Shown in pieces: positions 1-8,934 of a DNA stretch of 64,000 nt. The notes beneath the pieces were generated by a model. The model did no database searches. It worked only from the letters and a program-made list of their open reading frames with translations, and was not told the origin of the DNA. Source of the stretch: Samsonia erythrinae (GTDB lineage: Bacteria > Pseudomonadota > Gammaproteobacteria > Enterobacterales > Enterobacteriaceae); NCBI RefSeq assembly GCF_004342665.1, contig NZ_SMBY01000002.1, positions 1-64,000 on the forward strand. The letters run 5' to 3'. The position numbers were made by a program, and so were the translations under genes. Numbering within the stretch: the first letter of the stretch is position 1; the number at the start of each line of letters is the position of its first letter.

Positions 1-90
1 CTGACCCCATGCCGAACTCAGCAGTGAAACGCCGTAGCGCCGATGGTAGTGTGGGGTCTCCCCATGTGAGAGTAGGGAACTGCCAGGCAT
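1..90 (+). rRNA. rrf: 5S ribosomal RNA, 3' part
   Basis: The first 90 bases match the 3' three quarters of enterobacterial 5S rRNA, ending in the usual CCAGGCAT. The 5' end, and presumably the 23S and 16S genes of the same operon, lie to the left of the window. An intrinsic terminator follows 11 bases later, so this is the last gene of the rRNA operon. Confidence 0.97.
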
Positions 91-101
91 CAAATAAGTG
101 G

Positions 102-131
102 AAAGCCTCTGTCGTAAGACAGGGGCTTTTT
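102..131 (+). terminator. rRNA operon terminator
   Basis: An inverted repeat (AAGCCTCTGTC against GACAGGGGCTT, loop GTAA) runs straight into a T run on the plus strand. It sits 11 bases after the 5S end, where an rrn operon normally ends. The following 199 bases up to the ABC permease stop hold nothing I can support. Confidence 0.9.
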
Positions 132-330
132 GCTATGCGTGGAGTGCGGAAAGGGGCTGCTGTGTCTCCTGTGGTAAAACGCCAGATATGCGACCACATC
201 CTCAATTTCTCCGCCACTCTTATATCTAAAAAGTATGTGTATGTCCTGGTAGCTCAATTTATTCAACAGTGGTTGAAACCCCGCAAACGGCAGATCTGTC
301 CCGTGGATGGCATGGGCTGATGCTGAAACG

Positions 331-996
331 TCAGTGTGTGATGTGGCGCTGATAATACTTTTCGAGTTTAACCTGTAACTGGCTTAGCACGGTGCTGAAC
401 ATCAGGTAAATCAGTGCAGCCTCGACATACAGAATCAGAGGCTCATAGGTAACGGAAACGATGCGCTGAGCGGATAAGAACATCTCCGGTACGGTAATAA
501 CGGCGGCCAGCGACGTATCTTTGATTAACGAAATAAACGTATTGGAAAGCGGCGGCAGAGACACAAAAACAGATTGGGGAAATATGACCCAACGAATTGC
601 CTGCCTTCCGTTCATGCCGAGAGAATAAGCGGCATTCCATTGCCCTTTCGGGACAGACAGTATGGCTCCACGGACGATCTCTGAGCTATAAGCACCCACG
701 CTAATGGTGAAACCAATGAGTGCAGCAGGGAAGGCATCCAGAGTAATCCCCGCGCTGGGCAGCCCATAAAAAATCAGGAAAAGCTGCACCAGTAACGGCG
801 TGCCACGAATGACCCAAACGTAGAAATCACCCAGCCATTTCAGCGGCTTGGGGCCATAAAGGCGAACCAGCGCGATGATAATGCCGAGGGCTAAGCCAAA
901 GATGAAAGACAGAATCGCCAGAGGGACGGTAAATTTCAGTCCCGCAGACAGCAGGCTCCAGAAGGAGTCTGCCATGAGTTGTAGCCAAGGCGGCAT
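331..996 (-). CDS. Amino acid (probably cystine) ABC transporter permease
   Basis: This is an inner-membrane permease of 221 residues from the HisM/GlnP family of polar amino acid importers. It has about five hydrophobic segments and a clear EAA loop at residues 109-145 (EIVRGAIL... SLGMNG... FPQ), where an ATPase would dock. From memory it resembles E. coli TcyL (YecS) over its whole length. The ATG has GGAG nine bases upstream. It lies 100 bp downstream of the binding-protein gene on the same strand. No ATP-binding subunit follows: the gene faces the rRNA terminator. The substrate is inferred from family resemblance only. Confidence 0.88.
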   Translation of the reverse strand: MPPWLQLMADSFWSLLSAGLKFTVPLAILSFIFGLALGIIIALVRLYGPKPLKWLGDFYVWVIRGTPLLVQLFLIFYGLPSAGITLDAFPAALIGFTISVGAYSSEIVRGAILSVPKGQWNAAYSLGMNGRQAIRWVIFPQSVFVSLPPLSNTFISLIKDTSLAAVITVPEMFLSAQRIVSVTYEPLILYVEAALIYLMFSTVLSQLQVKLEKYYQRHITH

Positions 997-1096
997 GAAA
1001 ACGAGCTCCGATAACGGTATGTGTTAATCACAGAACGCGCTGATATATCATGTCGATAAAAATCAGGTTGAACAACGCACTCTGGTAACCGTGTGA

Positions 1097-1864
1097 TTAT
1101 TGAGAAACATCCTCCCCGAAGTATCGCACAGATATTGTTTTATAGGTGCCGTCCGCTTTTATTTCATCCAGCGCTTTATTCAATGCCTCCACCAGTGGCG
1201 CCTGATTTTTACGCACCAGAATCGCAGAAGGTTCGCCGTCTTTTGCGGTTGCCGCAATCTTCACGTTGGCATTCGGCTTCTGCTTTTTGAAATCCAGAAA
1301 TGACAGATTATCGTTTAACGTCGCGTCGGCGCGGCCGCTAAGCACTAAATCCAGCGACTGGTTAAAACCGTCCGTCGGCACAATGTCCGCACCGTAGCGG
1401 GTGGCTTGCTTCGAATAATTACTGGTCAGGCTTTGTGCCGATTTTTTGCCTTTCAGATCGCTGAAATCTTTAATAGTAGTGTTATCGCCACGAACAACCA
1501 GCACCGCCTTGGAGTCGATATACGGCTTGGAGAAATCATACTTAGCCTGACGCTCTTTGGTTACGCCAACCTGATTGATGACCACATCGTAGCGTTTGGC
1601 ATCAATCCCCGCGATTAATCCGTCCCAACGTCCTTCGATGAACTGGGCTTTCACGCCGAGCTTTTCTGCCACCGCACGACCGATATCCACGTCGAAGCCC
1701 ACCAACTGGCCTGATTTATCGTGATAGGTATAAGGCGCGTAGGTGCCTTCTGTGCCGATCTTGAGCACGCCGGCGGACTTGATGGCGCTAAGGTCATCGG
1801 CATGAGCGAATACGCTGGTAGCAAGCAGGGCACTGGTCAGTAAAGCAAAACGTATTTTTTTCAT
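1097..1864 (-). CDS. Periplasmic amino acid (cystine-type) binding protein
   Basis: This is a solute-binding protein of 255 residues from the bacterial extracellular family 3. It has a typical signal peptide ending in VFAHA (about residue 22), then the two-lobe fold with the motifs GTEGTYAPY, GFDVDIG and YDVVINQVGVT. Among families I know it is closest to TcyJ (FliY), the cystine-binding protein. The start at 1864 is chosen over upstream codons because AGGA lies seven bases before this ATG and the signal peptide begins here. It probably delivers ligand to the permease just downstream. Dyads upstream suggest regulation. Confidence 0.9.
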   Translation of the reverse strand: MKKIRFALLTSALLATSVFAHADDLSAIKSAGVLKIGTEGTYAPYTYHDKSGQLVGFDVDIGRAVAEKLGVKAQFIEGRWDGLIAGIDAKRYDVVINQVGVTKERQAKYDFSKPYIDSKAVLVVRGDNTTIKDFSDLKGKKSAQSLTSNYSKQATRYGADIVPTDGFNQSLDLVLSGRADATLNDNLSFLDFKKQKPNANVKIAATAKDGEPSAILVRKNQAPLVEALNKALDEIKADGTYKTISVRYFGEDVSQ

Positions 1865-1904
1865 TATGAATTCCTGTGGGTAGTATGCAGTGATGTACTT
1901 ATAA

Positions 1905-1975
1905 CTTTTATTAATAACTAATCTACGTGACAAGACATTTGTTTATAAATCACGTTGTGTGATGATTTATATCAG
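1905..1975 (-). promoter_or_regulatory. Candidate promoter and operator of the cystine-type transporter
   Basis: On the minus strand a TTGTCA box (1928-1933) lies 17 bp from a weak TAAAAG (1905-1910). Just upstream is a perfect 9-bp inverted repeat, TATAAATCA and TGATTTATA (1944-1952 and 1963-1971), 10 bp apart. Nested in it are ATCAC-N5-GTGAT (1950-1964) and, at its edge, TGAT-N4-ATCA (1963-1974), which resembles an FNR half-site pair. Placement upstream of the -35 would suit an activator. The sequence shows the repeats; the regulator is unknown. Confidence 0.4.
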
Positions 1976-2520
1976 AAGTGAATATAGTCCTTTTATAGCG
2001 AACCGTACTTTTACGATGACTATAGTGCGCCTAACAGGCTTTAACTATGTTGCGAGAGGGAATGTCAGAAACAGTCTATTGTCAGAGAGAATGGTCGCAA
2101 CGGTCAGCGTATTGTTCTGTTTACCCTTCCTGAGCCGATAAGGCGCCGTACTGGTAAGTACGATAATCGCGGTGTCGGATGGCGTCATCTTCGTTGAGTA
2201 AGGCATTGGCGGGGCCTGAGATGCAGGCAGGGGGAAGTATCATTAACGTCTTTTCCGCTCGCACGTGTATCGCGGCATCCAACAGGGTTTTTTGGCGCAA
2301 AGGACATCAGGAAATTTTTCGAACGAGAAGGCTCCTTCGCTCCAGATAGGTTGCTGCTGTTTTAAGCGTTTCTCCCGTCGAGGTGTTTAGATTCTGGATT
2401 CATTGTTGTGAACCCTAAGCGGGCTTATTGCCCGCAAGTGGCTAGAGGTTTATAAATTTTTTGATGATTCAATATGCTGAGGCATTCTCACGCTATTTGA
2501 CGTCGCTTCCATTGGCATGA
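1976..2520. other. Long noncoding stretch upstream of the transporter gene and downstream of ada
   Basis: These 545 bases, part of a 656-bp gap, contain no ORF I can support on either strand. A small hairpin GCGGGC-TTATT-GCCCGC lies at 2419-2435, about 85 bases beyond the ada stop, without a T run on either side. A 5-bp hairpin (GTACT-GGTA-AGTAC) lies at 2148-2161 in a GC-richer patch around 2130-2190. The stretch may be decayed DNA or may hold a small RNA; the sequence alone does not decide. Confidence 0.4.
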
Positions 2521-3567
2521 TTAAGCATTGTTTTTTTCATGCTCAATGAGCCACTCTTTGCGCGCCACTCCGCCACCATAGCCTGTCATCGTACCATCCT
2601 TGCCGATAATTCTGTGGCAAGGAATGACGATTGCCACTCGGTTTGCTCCGTTCGCTGCCGCCACCGCTCGTACTGCATTTGGGTTCCCTATCAGCCCGGA
2701 GAGCGCCTGATAGTGTGAGGTTTGGCCATAAGGGATCGTGCGTAGCGCTTGCCAGACGGTACGCTGAAAATCACTGCCTGGAGTATCGAGTAAAAGAGTA
2801 AACTGTTGGCGCGTTCCTGAGAAATACTCGCTGATCTCTTTTTCTGTTTGCCGGGTATGATTATTTTCACCAGAGATTATCCGAGCCTTGAGCAATCGCT
2901 GAAGATCGCGAAATTCGGTCTCCAGCATTCGACGGTCGGTGAATTCCAATAGGCAAACGCCACGTTCGGTGGCACAGACAAACATGGGGCCGAGCGGCGT
3001 GGTAAAACGGTGAATCATAATCACCTGGCTGTGTTCGGTCGGACTCACGCCCGTAAGCTGTTTATAGGTATAGCCAAAACCACTTAATGATTCGTAGCCG
3101 CTATCAAAAGCAACGTCGGTTGCATTACGCCCACCTTTTAGTTCCTGAAGTGCGATATTCACCCGCTGCATGCGCTGGAAAGCCTGAAAGGTAATACCGT
3201 GATTTTGCAGAAACCATCGACGAACCCGCTCTGGGCTGATGTTGTGTTTACGCAGTTCAGCATTGCTTATCCGTGTTTTAGGATTGGCACGCACGAGTTC
3301 AAGCGCTTGTTCAATTAAAAGCGGTGCGCTATGTGCATTTTCCGTGGGTCGGCACACTTTACAGGGGCGAAATCCCGCATCCAGAGCGGATTTAATATCT
3401 TTATAAAATTCAACATTTTCACGTTTTGGTTTTCGTGCCCGGCATACGGAAATACAAAATACGCCCGTTGTTATCACACCAACAAAAAAGATCCCGGTAT
3501 ACTCTGAAGCCCGCTCAAGTAGTGCCTGATACCAGATGTCGCACTGGTCATTATCGAGAACTTTCAT
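2521..3567 (-). CDS. ada: Ada: bifunctional methylphosphotriester/O6-methylguanine repair protein and regulator
   Basis: Ada moves methyl groups from DNA onto its own cysteines and, once methylated, activates alkylation-repair genes. The 348-residue protein has the full layout: an N-terminal zinc domain with Cys38, Cys42, Cys69 and Cys72 at exactly the E. coli positions, an AraC-type helix-turn-helix region (about 85-180), and a C-terminal methyltransferase domain with IPCHR (Cys317). The ATG at 3567 has AGGAG nine bases upstream. A TTG 18 bases earlier is less likely. The start overlaps the upstream gene by 17 bp, which implies translational coupling. No alkB follows it. Confidence 0.95.
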   Translation of the reverse strand: MKVLDNDQCDIWYQALLERASEYTGIFFVGVITTGVFCISVCRARKPKRENVEFYKDIKSALDAGFRPCKVCRPTENAHSAPLLIEQALELVRANPKTRISNAELRKHNISPERVRRWFLQNHGITFQAFQRMQRVNIALQELKGGRNATDVAFDSGYESLSGFGYTYKQLTGVSPTEHSQVIMIHRFTTPLGPMFVCATERGVCLLEFTDRRMLETEFRDLQRLLKARIISGENNHTRQTEKEISEYFSGTRQQFTLLLDTPGSDFQRTVWQALRTIPYGQTSHYQALSGLIGNPNAVRAVAAANGANRVAIVIPCHRIIGKDGTMTGYGGGVARKEWLIEHEKNNA

Positions 3568-4327
3568 CAACAAAAACTCCTGCAAATGACTGTTGCGACT
3601 GGATAGTTAGCATTACATTTTTAAACGTCGATTGCATGGCTGAATGAACAAAATTACCCATAGAGAGGCGATTTACGCCGAGTTTTTTCAGCCTGTCAAA
3701 ATCAGGGAGGTCTGGCATGCACATGACGTTGAGTGGCAAATTAATCTCCCGAGAAATGATCGCAATATCATTTTCAGACGTCAGGCATGGAACAAAAAGA
3801 CCATCAGCACCCGCCTCTTCGTATAATCGACCGCGCAATAACGTTTCCTGCAATGCCTGCTCATGGCTAAGAAGATAGGTATCGGTACGAATATTAAAAA
3901 ATAATGGATAATTCTCTGTGGCCAATGCATGACGAATCTCTTTTATGGTGCTGGCAAATACCATTGCATCATCAAGTTGTCTGACACCATTAATTACTCT
4001 GCTATCTTCAAGGTTTATACCAACAACGCCCAGAAGAATGAGACGTTTAAGATGAGTGGCGATCTCGTTTGCTGTTTTACCAAAACCCGCTTCAACATCA
4101 ACGCTCAATGGCAAGTTAATGACGGATTTGATACGAGTGACGATATACAGCAATTCATCAAATGACATTGCTTCTCCGTCCTCGTAACCTAACATGGCGG
4201 CAATGGCTGCGCTTGAGGTTCCCAGAGCTTGATAGCCAGCCTGCTGAGCCGCAATAGCGCTGCTAGCATCCCAGACATTGGCGATAAGTAATGGCGTGTT
4301 TTGATGATGAAGTTCAGTGAAGTCCAT
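3551..4327 (-). CDS. Isocitrate lyase/PEP mutase family protein
   Basis: This 258-residue protein belongs to the isocitrate lyase/phosphoenolpyruvate mutase superfamily of TIM-barrel enzymes that make or break C-C or P-C bonds next to a carboxylate. Family marks are visible: ANVWDASSA near the start, a metal-binding segment LSVDVEAGFG (about 77-86) and GINLEDS (about 101-107). The isocitrate lyase signature KKCGH is absent, so it is not AceA. The exact substrate cannot be read from the sequence. AGAGGAG precedes the ATG. Its 3' end overlaps ada by 17 bp, so the two are probably co-transcribed. Confidence 0.8.
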   Translation of the reverse strand: MDFTELHHQNTPLLIANVWDASSAIAAQQAGYQALGTSSAAIAAMLGYEDGEAMSFDELLYIVTRIKSVINLPLSVDVEAGFGKTANEIATHLKRLILLGVVGINLEDSRVINGVRQLDDAMVFASTIKEIRHALATENYPLFFNIRTDTYLLSHEQALQETLLRGRLYEEAGADGLFVPCLTSENDIAIISREINLPLNVMCMPDLPDFDRLKKLGVNRLSMGNFVHSAMQSTFKNVMLTIQSQQSFAGVFVDESSR

Positions 4328-4508
4328 GATTATCTCCTCTGGCGATATGCAGGATTCATCTTGAACACCCTACGGCACTCCCACAACCGAAAATCAGACG
4401 ACCATTTTCTGTAAACCGATCATGGATAGCAGAACGGCTTAATAACCCGCTCCGACTCTTTCATGTATCCATCCGTTCAGGCGGCTGTCGCCCTGAAAAA
4501 CAGCAAAG

Positions 4509-4546
4509 AAAAAGGCGCTTAACCAGAAAGGTAAAGCGCCTTTTTT
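4509..4546 (-). terminator. fis terminator
   Basis: An 8-bp stem (AAGGCGCTT with its complement) is flanked by A and T runs on both sides, so it can act in either direction. It lies 22 bases beyond the fis stop on the minus strand. It also insulates fis from the PEP mutase-like gene, which lies downstream on the same strand. Confidence 0.88.
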
Positions 4547-4567
4547 CAAATGCTTAACTGATTAATA

Positions 4568-4864
4568 TCAGTTCATGCCGTATTTTTTCAATTTCTTACG
4601 CAGAGTACCGCGGTTGATGCCCATCATCAGGGCGGCGCGGGTTTGGTTACCGCGGGTGTATTGCATCACCATGTCCAACAGTGGCTGTTCAACTTCAGCC
4701 AGTACCAGCTCATACAGGTCATTAACGTCCTGACCGTTCAATTGAGCAAAATAGTTCTTCAGTGCCTGTTTAACCGAGTCGCGCAGGGGTTTTTGGGTTA
4801 CCTGGGCCTGAGAGTTTACAGTGGAAACGGTCAGTACGTCAGAATTCACGCGTTGTTCGAACAT
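4568..4864 (-). CDS. fis: Fis, nucleoid-associated regulator
   Basis: Fis is a homodimeric DNA-bending protein that activates rRNA promoters and shapes the nucleoid in early exponential growth. The 98 residues have the standard length and appear nearly identical to E. coli Fis. They carry the N-terminal beta-hairpin region and a C-terminal helix-turn-helix (about 73-98, [10 protein letters not shown]... [11 protein letters not shown]). It lies 23 bp after dusB, and the dusB-fis operon is driven by the promoter near 5880-5920. Confidence 0.98.
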   Translation of the reverse strand: MFEQRVNSDVLTVSTVNSQAQVTQKPLRDSVKQALKNYFAQLNGQDVNDLYELVLAEVEQPLLDMVMQYTRGNQTRAALMMGINRGTLRKKLKKYGMN

Positions 4865-4887
4865 AGTTCTGTCAGCTCTTTTTCTGT

Positions 4888-5853
4888 TTACGCAAGATTT
4901 TCAAAATATGCCTCCAACGCCTCCAGCTGCTTGCTGGCATCCTCAATGGCGTTGAATGTGCGCCTAAACTGGTCGTTTGGAGCGTGCTCCTGGAGATACC
5001 AGGATACGTGCTTACGAGCGATACGGAATCCCTTGCCTGGACCATAAAAGTCGTGCAATTCCCGTATGTGCTCGATCAACAAGCGCTTGACCTCCGCCAA
5101 TGGCATTGGCGCCAGCAACTCCCCTGTGTCCAGATAATGCTGGATTTCCCGAAAGATCCAGGGTCTTCCCTGAGCGGCTCGTCCTATCATCAGGGCATCT
5201 GCCCCGGTGTAATCAAGAACCGCTCTGGCTTTATGCGGGTCTGTAATGTCGCCATTCGCAATAATTGGAATGGAAACGGCCTGCTTAACTGCCCGAATAC
5301 TGTCGTATTCTGCTGAACCATTGAACAAACACGCACGGGTGCGTCCGTGAATGGTTAATGCCTGAATGCCACAGTCTTCAGCCAATTTGGCAATTTCTAC
5401 ACAGTTGCGGTGCTCGGGTGCCCAACCGGTACGGATCTTCAGCGTCACCGGTACGTCTACCGATTTCACTACCGCAGAAAGGATTTGTTTGACCAAATCC
5501 GGATACTGCAACAAAGCAGATCCTGCCATCTTGCGGTTCACCTTTTTTGCCGGACAGCCCATATTGATATCGATGATTTGCGCACCGAAATCAGCATTGA
5601 TTCTGGCTGCCGCCGCCATCTCATCCGGGTCACAGCCGGCAATCTGCACGGCCCTGATACCGGGCTCATCGCTATGTACCATACGCAAACGCGACTTATC
5701 TGAACGCCACACTTCCGGATTGGAAGAGAGCATTTCAGACACGGTCATTCCAGCGCCCATCGCATGACAGAGTGCTCTGAATGGGCGATCGCTAATACCA
5801 GCCATCGGGGCTGCTATCAAACGATTGGTAAGCTGAAATTGTCCAATGTGCAT
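4888..5853 (-). CDS. dusB: tRNA-dihydrouridine synthase B
   Basis: DusB reduces uridine to dihydrouridine in the D-loop of tRNAs, using FMN and NADPH. The 321-residue TIM-barrel protein carries the Dus motif NMGCPAKKV with catalytic Cys100 and the FMN-site segments IRTGW and NGDI. The start MHIGQFQL at 5853 matches the family. Codons further upstream in frame would place the start inside or before the promoter. It is first in the dusB-fis operon. Confidence 0.97.
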   Translation of the reverse strand: MHIGQFQLTNRLIAAPMAGISDRPFRALCHAMGAGMTVSEMLSSNPEVWRSDKSRLRMVHSDEPGIRAVQIAGCDPDEMAAAARINADFGAQIIDINMGCPAKKVNRKMAGSALLQYPDLVKQILSAVVKSVDVPVTLKIRTGWAPEHRNCVEIAKLAEDCGIQALTIHGRTRACLFNGSAEYDSIRAVKQAVSIPIIANGDITDPHKARAVLDYTGADALMIGRAAQGRPWIFREIQHYLDTGELLAPMPLAEVKRLLIEHIRELHDFYGPGKGFRIARKHVSWYLQEHAPNDQFRRTFNAIEDASKQLEALEAYFENLA

Positions 5854-5879
5854 AGACAAAGATTGACCATACTGTGCCT

Positions 5880-5922
5880 GCAAGGGCGCGTATATTACGC
5901 ATTTTTTACGCCAGATGAAAGG
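5880..5922 (-). promoter_or_regulatory. dusB-fis promoter
   Basis: On the minus strand TTTCAT (5915-5920) and TAATAT (5892-5897) are 17 bp apart, followed by the GC-rich discriminator ACGCGCCC. To my memory this arrangement is the one known for the E. coli fis promoter, which is stringently controlled and growth-phase dependent. The predicted transcript starts about 30 bases before the dusB ATG. Confidence 0.8.
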
Positions 5923-6182
5923 CCAAACTTTGACCAATTAAGCCGAATAGATCAATAAATCAGAGTTTTTCAGACTTGAAAATTTAATTTATTCATTAAC
6001 AACAATGTCTTATGTTGTTTTAGGGGCTCTGCCTTCTCTACTCCGGCAGTGAAAACATCTGCTAAGAATATGCTACCAGATGTCTCTGACGTAGTGATTG
6101 ATGGAGAGGTAAGAAGCCGCAGGCAGTGTAATATGTCCTCCAATGCGGCTTTTGTGTTGTATCCAGTCCGAGTCGAAAACCA
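5923..6182. other. Spacer between prmA and the dusB-fis promoter
   Basis: This AT-rich 260-bp stretch separates the end of prmA from the dusB-fis promoter on the minus strand. AT-rich tracts around 5960-6030 would suit Fis or IHF contacts, as known upstream of fis in E. coli, but I cannot place individual sites. A stem of AAGCCGCA and TGCGGCTT (6114-6121 and 6144-6151) with a 22-base loop may end prmA transcripts, though its T run is short. Confidence 0.4.
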
Positions 6183-7070
6183 CTACACCGCTTTTCTGAT
6201 GCCGGTAATGCGGCACCATTCTTCACGTTCTGCAACCGGATCGAGCATGAACTTGTCTGCGTAGGCTTCTGCGACGCCTTCGGCCTGCGTCGCCAGCACG
6301 CCGGACAGACCGAGGTGACCGCCCGCTTTAGGTAAATCGCTAATCAGCGGTGCCAGCTCGCGCAGTGGGCCGGCAAGGATATTGGCGACGACGACATCGG
6401 CAGACAGGTCGGCAGGCTGGTCTTTCGGCAGATACAGCTCAAGACGCTCGGAGACGCCGTTGCGCTGCGCGTTATCGCGGCTGGCCTGAATCGCCTGCGG
6501 ATCGATATCAATCCCGATGGCGCGCGCTGCACCCAGTTTCAGGGCGGCAATGGCCAGAATGCCGGAACCGCAGCCGAAATCGATGATCGTTTTTCCTGCT
6601 AAATCCAACCCGTCGAGCCATTGCAGACACAGGGCGGTCGTGGGATGCGTGCCGGTGCCAAACGCCAGACCGGGATCGAGCATGACGTTGACGGCGTCCG
6701 GATCTGGAATGTCACGCCAGCTTGGGCAAATCCACAGGCGTTTGCCGAACTGCATCGGGTGGAAGTTATCCATCCACTCACGTTCCCAGTCTTTGTCTTC
6801 CAGCTGTTCGATTTTATGTTTAAAACCGACGCCCAGCAGCGGCTCTTGCTCAAGCATGGCGATCACCGCGTTCATGTCGGTTTCGGCATCGTACAGCGCA
6901 ATGGCATCGGTATCTCCCCACAGGCGGGTTTCGCCCGGCAGCGGTTCGAACACCGGGGTATCGTGCGTATCCTGAAACGTAACGGATACCGCACCGCTTT
7001 CTATCATGGCGTCACCCAGTTGTTCTGCAACCTTTCCTGAGGTGTTTATTTTCAGTTGAATCCACGGCAT
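6183..7070 (-). CDS. prmA: Ribosomal protein L11 methyltransferase
   Basis: PrmA trimethylates amino groups of ribosomal protein L11 with S-adenosylmethionine. The 295-residue protein has an N-terminal substrate-recognition domain (about 1-60), a linker, and a Rossmann methyltransferase domain with the SAM motif [16 protein letters not shown] (162-177) and the NILA motif further on. The ATG at 7070 lies 17 bp after panF, and prmA is last in the yhdT-panF-prmA operon. Length and order match E. coli. Confidence 0.97.
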   Translation of the reverse strand: MPWIQLKINTSGKVAEQLGDAMIESGAVSVTFQDTHDTPVFEPLPGETRLWGDTDAIALYDAETDMNAVIAMLEQEPLLGVGFKHKIEQLEDKDWEREWMDNFHPMQFGKRLWICPSWRDIPDPDAVNVMLDPGLAFGTGTHPTTALCLQWLDGLDLAGKTIIDFGCGSGILAIAALKLGAARAIGIDIDPQAIQASRDNAQRNGVSERLELYLPKDQPADLSADVVVANILAGPLRELAPLISDLPKAGGHLGLSGVLATQAEGVAEAYADKFMLDPVAEREEWCRITGIRKAV

Positions 7071-7087
7071 GGCAGTCTCTATGACAT

Positions 7088-8539
7088 TTAAAGTGAAGAT
7101 GAAGCGGCAACCGGCGCGGGTGGGTTATGACCAAAGCGGTTGCCAATAATAAACGCCATCAGGCTGAGTAACAGCGATGGCACAATCGGGTGATACCCGG
7201 CCAGATGCAGATCGAAGCTGGCCAGCAAGGTGTAGCAAATCGCCCCGCTGAACATGGCGCTAAGTGCCCCCGCGGCATTCGCGCGCTCCCAGTACAGGCC
7301 CAGCACCAGCGGCCACAGGAACACCGCTTCCAGACCGCCAAACGCCAGCAGGTTCAGCCAGATGATCATATCCGGCGGTCGTAAAGAAACCAGCAGCACC
7401 AGAAGACCTAGCAGCAGAGTGGCCATACTGGACAAGATCTTAATGCGGTGCTCATTATGGATCTGCTGCGGACGTACACTGAGATAGAGATCTTTGATGA
7501 TCGTCGCGGACGCCTGAAGCAGATGGGCATTAATGTTGGACATGATAGCGGCCATTGGCGCGGCGAGAAAGATCCCGGCAGCCAGCGGCGGTAGCACCGT
7601 GACCATCAGTGCCGGTAAAACCTGATCGGGAATGGTCAGATTTGGCATCACTGTGCGGCCCAGCGCCCCGGCCAGAGGCATGCCGAGCATCAGCACGCCG
7701 ATGACGATCGTGCCGATAATAATCCCCCGATGCAGCGCCTTGCTGTCGCGATAAGAGATACAGCGGACGGCGGTGTTCGGCAAGCCGATGACGCCGAAGC
7801 AGACCAGCACCCAGAATGAGGCCATAAACGGCATCGATAGAATACCGTTGCTGCCCTGTGGCGAGACCAGCATAGGATCAATCTGTTGCAGCTTATCCAC
7901 TGCGCTGTGCAAGCCGCCGGCAGCATAGATCACGCCTATCAGCAGGATGACGGTGCCGATCAGCATCACGATGCCTTGCATCGCATCATTGAGCACGCTG
8001 GCGCGGAAGCCGCCAAACGTGGTGTACAACGCGATAGTGACGCCGAAAATCAGCAGGCCGATGTCGTAAGGGATGTTTGCCGCCGTTTCCAGCAGGCGGG
8101 CGCCGCCGATGAACTGCACGGCCATGGAGCCGATAAACGCCACCAGTAGGCTGATGCTGGCGAACCATACCAGCAGCGGGCTGTTGTAACGGGCGTACAG
8201 CATGTCATTCAGCGTGATGGCGTTGTAACGGCGCGCCAGAATAGCGAATTTTTTCCCCAGAATTCCGAGCGACAGCAGCATGGTGGGGAGCTGGATCATC
8301 GAAAGCAGCACCCAGCCCAGCCCGTATTTATACGCGGCACCCGGCCCGCCGATAAAGGAGCTGGCGCTGACGTAAGTGCCGATGAGCGTCATCGCCAGCA
8401 CAAACCCGCCCATGGATCGACCACCGAGGAAATATTCGTTAAGAAAGTTACCCGCTTGACGGCGACGGTACGCATAGACCGACAGTCCGAAGACCAGAAG
8501 CAGATAGCCAATCAGCGGTAATAAAATTTCAATTTGCAT
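7088..8539 (-). CDS. panF: Sodium/pantothenate symporter
   Basis: PanF imports pantothenate, the coenzyme A precursor, with sodium. The 483-residue protein of the sodium:solute symporter family has about 12-13 hydrophobic segments and conserved stretches such as [21 protein letters not shown] and [10 protein letters not shown]. The ATG at 8539 is chosen over a GTG two codons earlier because GGAGAG lies at normal distance and the start MQ matches E. coli. Its first 11 bases overlap the end of yhdT. Confidence 0.96.
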   Translation of the reverse strand: MQIEILLPLIGYLLLVFGLSVYAYRRRQAGNFLNEYFLGGRSMGGFVLAMTLIGTYVSASSFIGGPGAAYKYGLGWVLLSMIQLPTMLLSLGILGKKFAILARRYNAITLNDMLYARYNSPLLVWFASISLLVAFIGSMAVQFIGGARLLETAANIPYDIGLLIFGVTIALYTTFGGFRASVLNDAMQGIVMLIGTVILLIGVIYAAGGLHSAVDKLQQIDPMLVSPQGSNGILSMPFMASFWVLVCFGVIGLPNTAVRCISYRDSKALHRGIIIGTIVIGVLMLGMPLAGALGRTVMPNLTIPDQVLPALMVTVLPPLAAGIFLAAPMAAIMSNINAHLLQASATIIKDLYLSVRPQQIHNEHRIKILSSMATLLLGLLVLLVSLRPPDMIIWLNLLAFGGLEAVFLWPLVLGLYWERANAAGALSAMFSGAICYTLLASFDLHLAGYHPIVPSLLLSLMAFIIGNRFGHNPPAPVAASSSL

Positions 8540-8771
8540 CGTCACTCTCCAGTGAGATATCGCGGAAAACGACGCGTACCATCAGCCAGCACAGCAACGT
8601 AAAAACCAGCGGCAGCAGCAGGCAGGCCATCTCAAACCAGTGCGGCAGGCCGGTGATCCCTTGTGTGTTGTCAGGCAAATAGGCGGCGAGCACCCAGGCC
8701 ACTAAATAAACCAGCGTCAGGCCGAAAGCCCAGCGGGCCTCTTTGTGCGCCTGAGGAAAGCGTGTGTCCAT
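8529..8771 (-). CDS. yhdT: YhdT, small membrane protein encoded with PanF
   Basis: An 80-residue inner-membrane protein (DUF997 family) with two hydrophobic segments (about 14-34 and 47-68). It always seems to accompany panF, and here it overlaps panF by 11 bp. Its biochemical role is unknown; an accessory role in the symporter is a guess from context. The start is the ATG at 8771, preceded by GGAGAAG; a GTG four codons earlier is less likely. Confidence 0.9.
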   Translation of the reverse strand: MDTRFPQAHKEARWAFGLTLVYLVAWVLAAYLPDNTQGITGLPHWFEMACLLLPLVFTLLCWLMVRVVFRDISLESDDAN

Positions 8772-8879
8772 ATTCTTCTCCACCGTGAAGGGAGTATTGG
8801 CAGTGTTATGACCGTTGTGATGACGAAAGCGGGAATTTTACGGCATGTGGGCGAATTGACTAGCCTGAATTGATATAAA

Positions 8880-8908
8880 AAGAGAAAGGCCGGTTTGCAC
8901 CGGCCTTA
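8880..8908 (-). terminator. accBC terminator
   Basis: On the minus strand a 7-bp GC-rich stem (GGCCGGT with ACCGGCC) is followed by TTTCTCTTTTT. It lies about 30 bases past the accC stop and before yhdT, so it separates the aroQ-accB-accC transcript from yhdT-panF-prmA. Confidence 0.8.
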
Positions 8909-8934
8909 TGATCGTCACTGAGATCGTACCGTAT

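Noticed and set aside
9-320. 103-codon ORF starting in the 5S rRNA gene
   Set aside because: It runs through rRNA and its terminator, so it cannot be a real gene.
1959-2141. 60-codon plus-strand ORF in the gap before ada
   Set aside because: No Shine-Dalgarno, starts inside the dyad region, and no family resemblance.
2131-2190. REP-like palindromic element
   Set aside because: GCCGATAAGGCG and GTCGGATGGCG recall REP units but do not pair with each other, and no second copy was noticed in the window.
2221-2349. 42-codon plus-strand ORF rich in arginine
   Set aside because: Only GGGG at a poor distance precedes the ATG; residues look random, so I left it unannotated.
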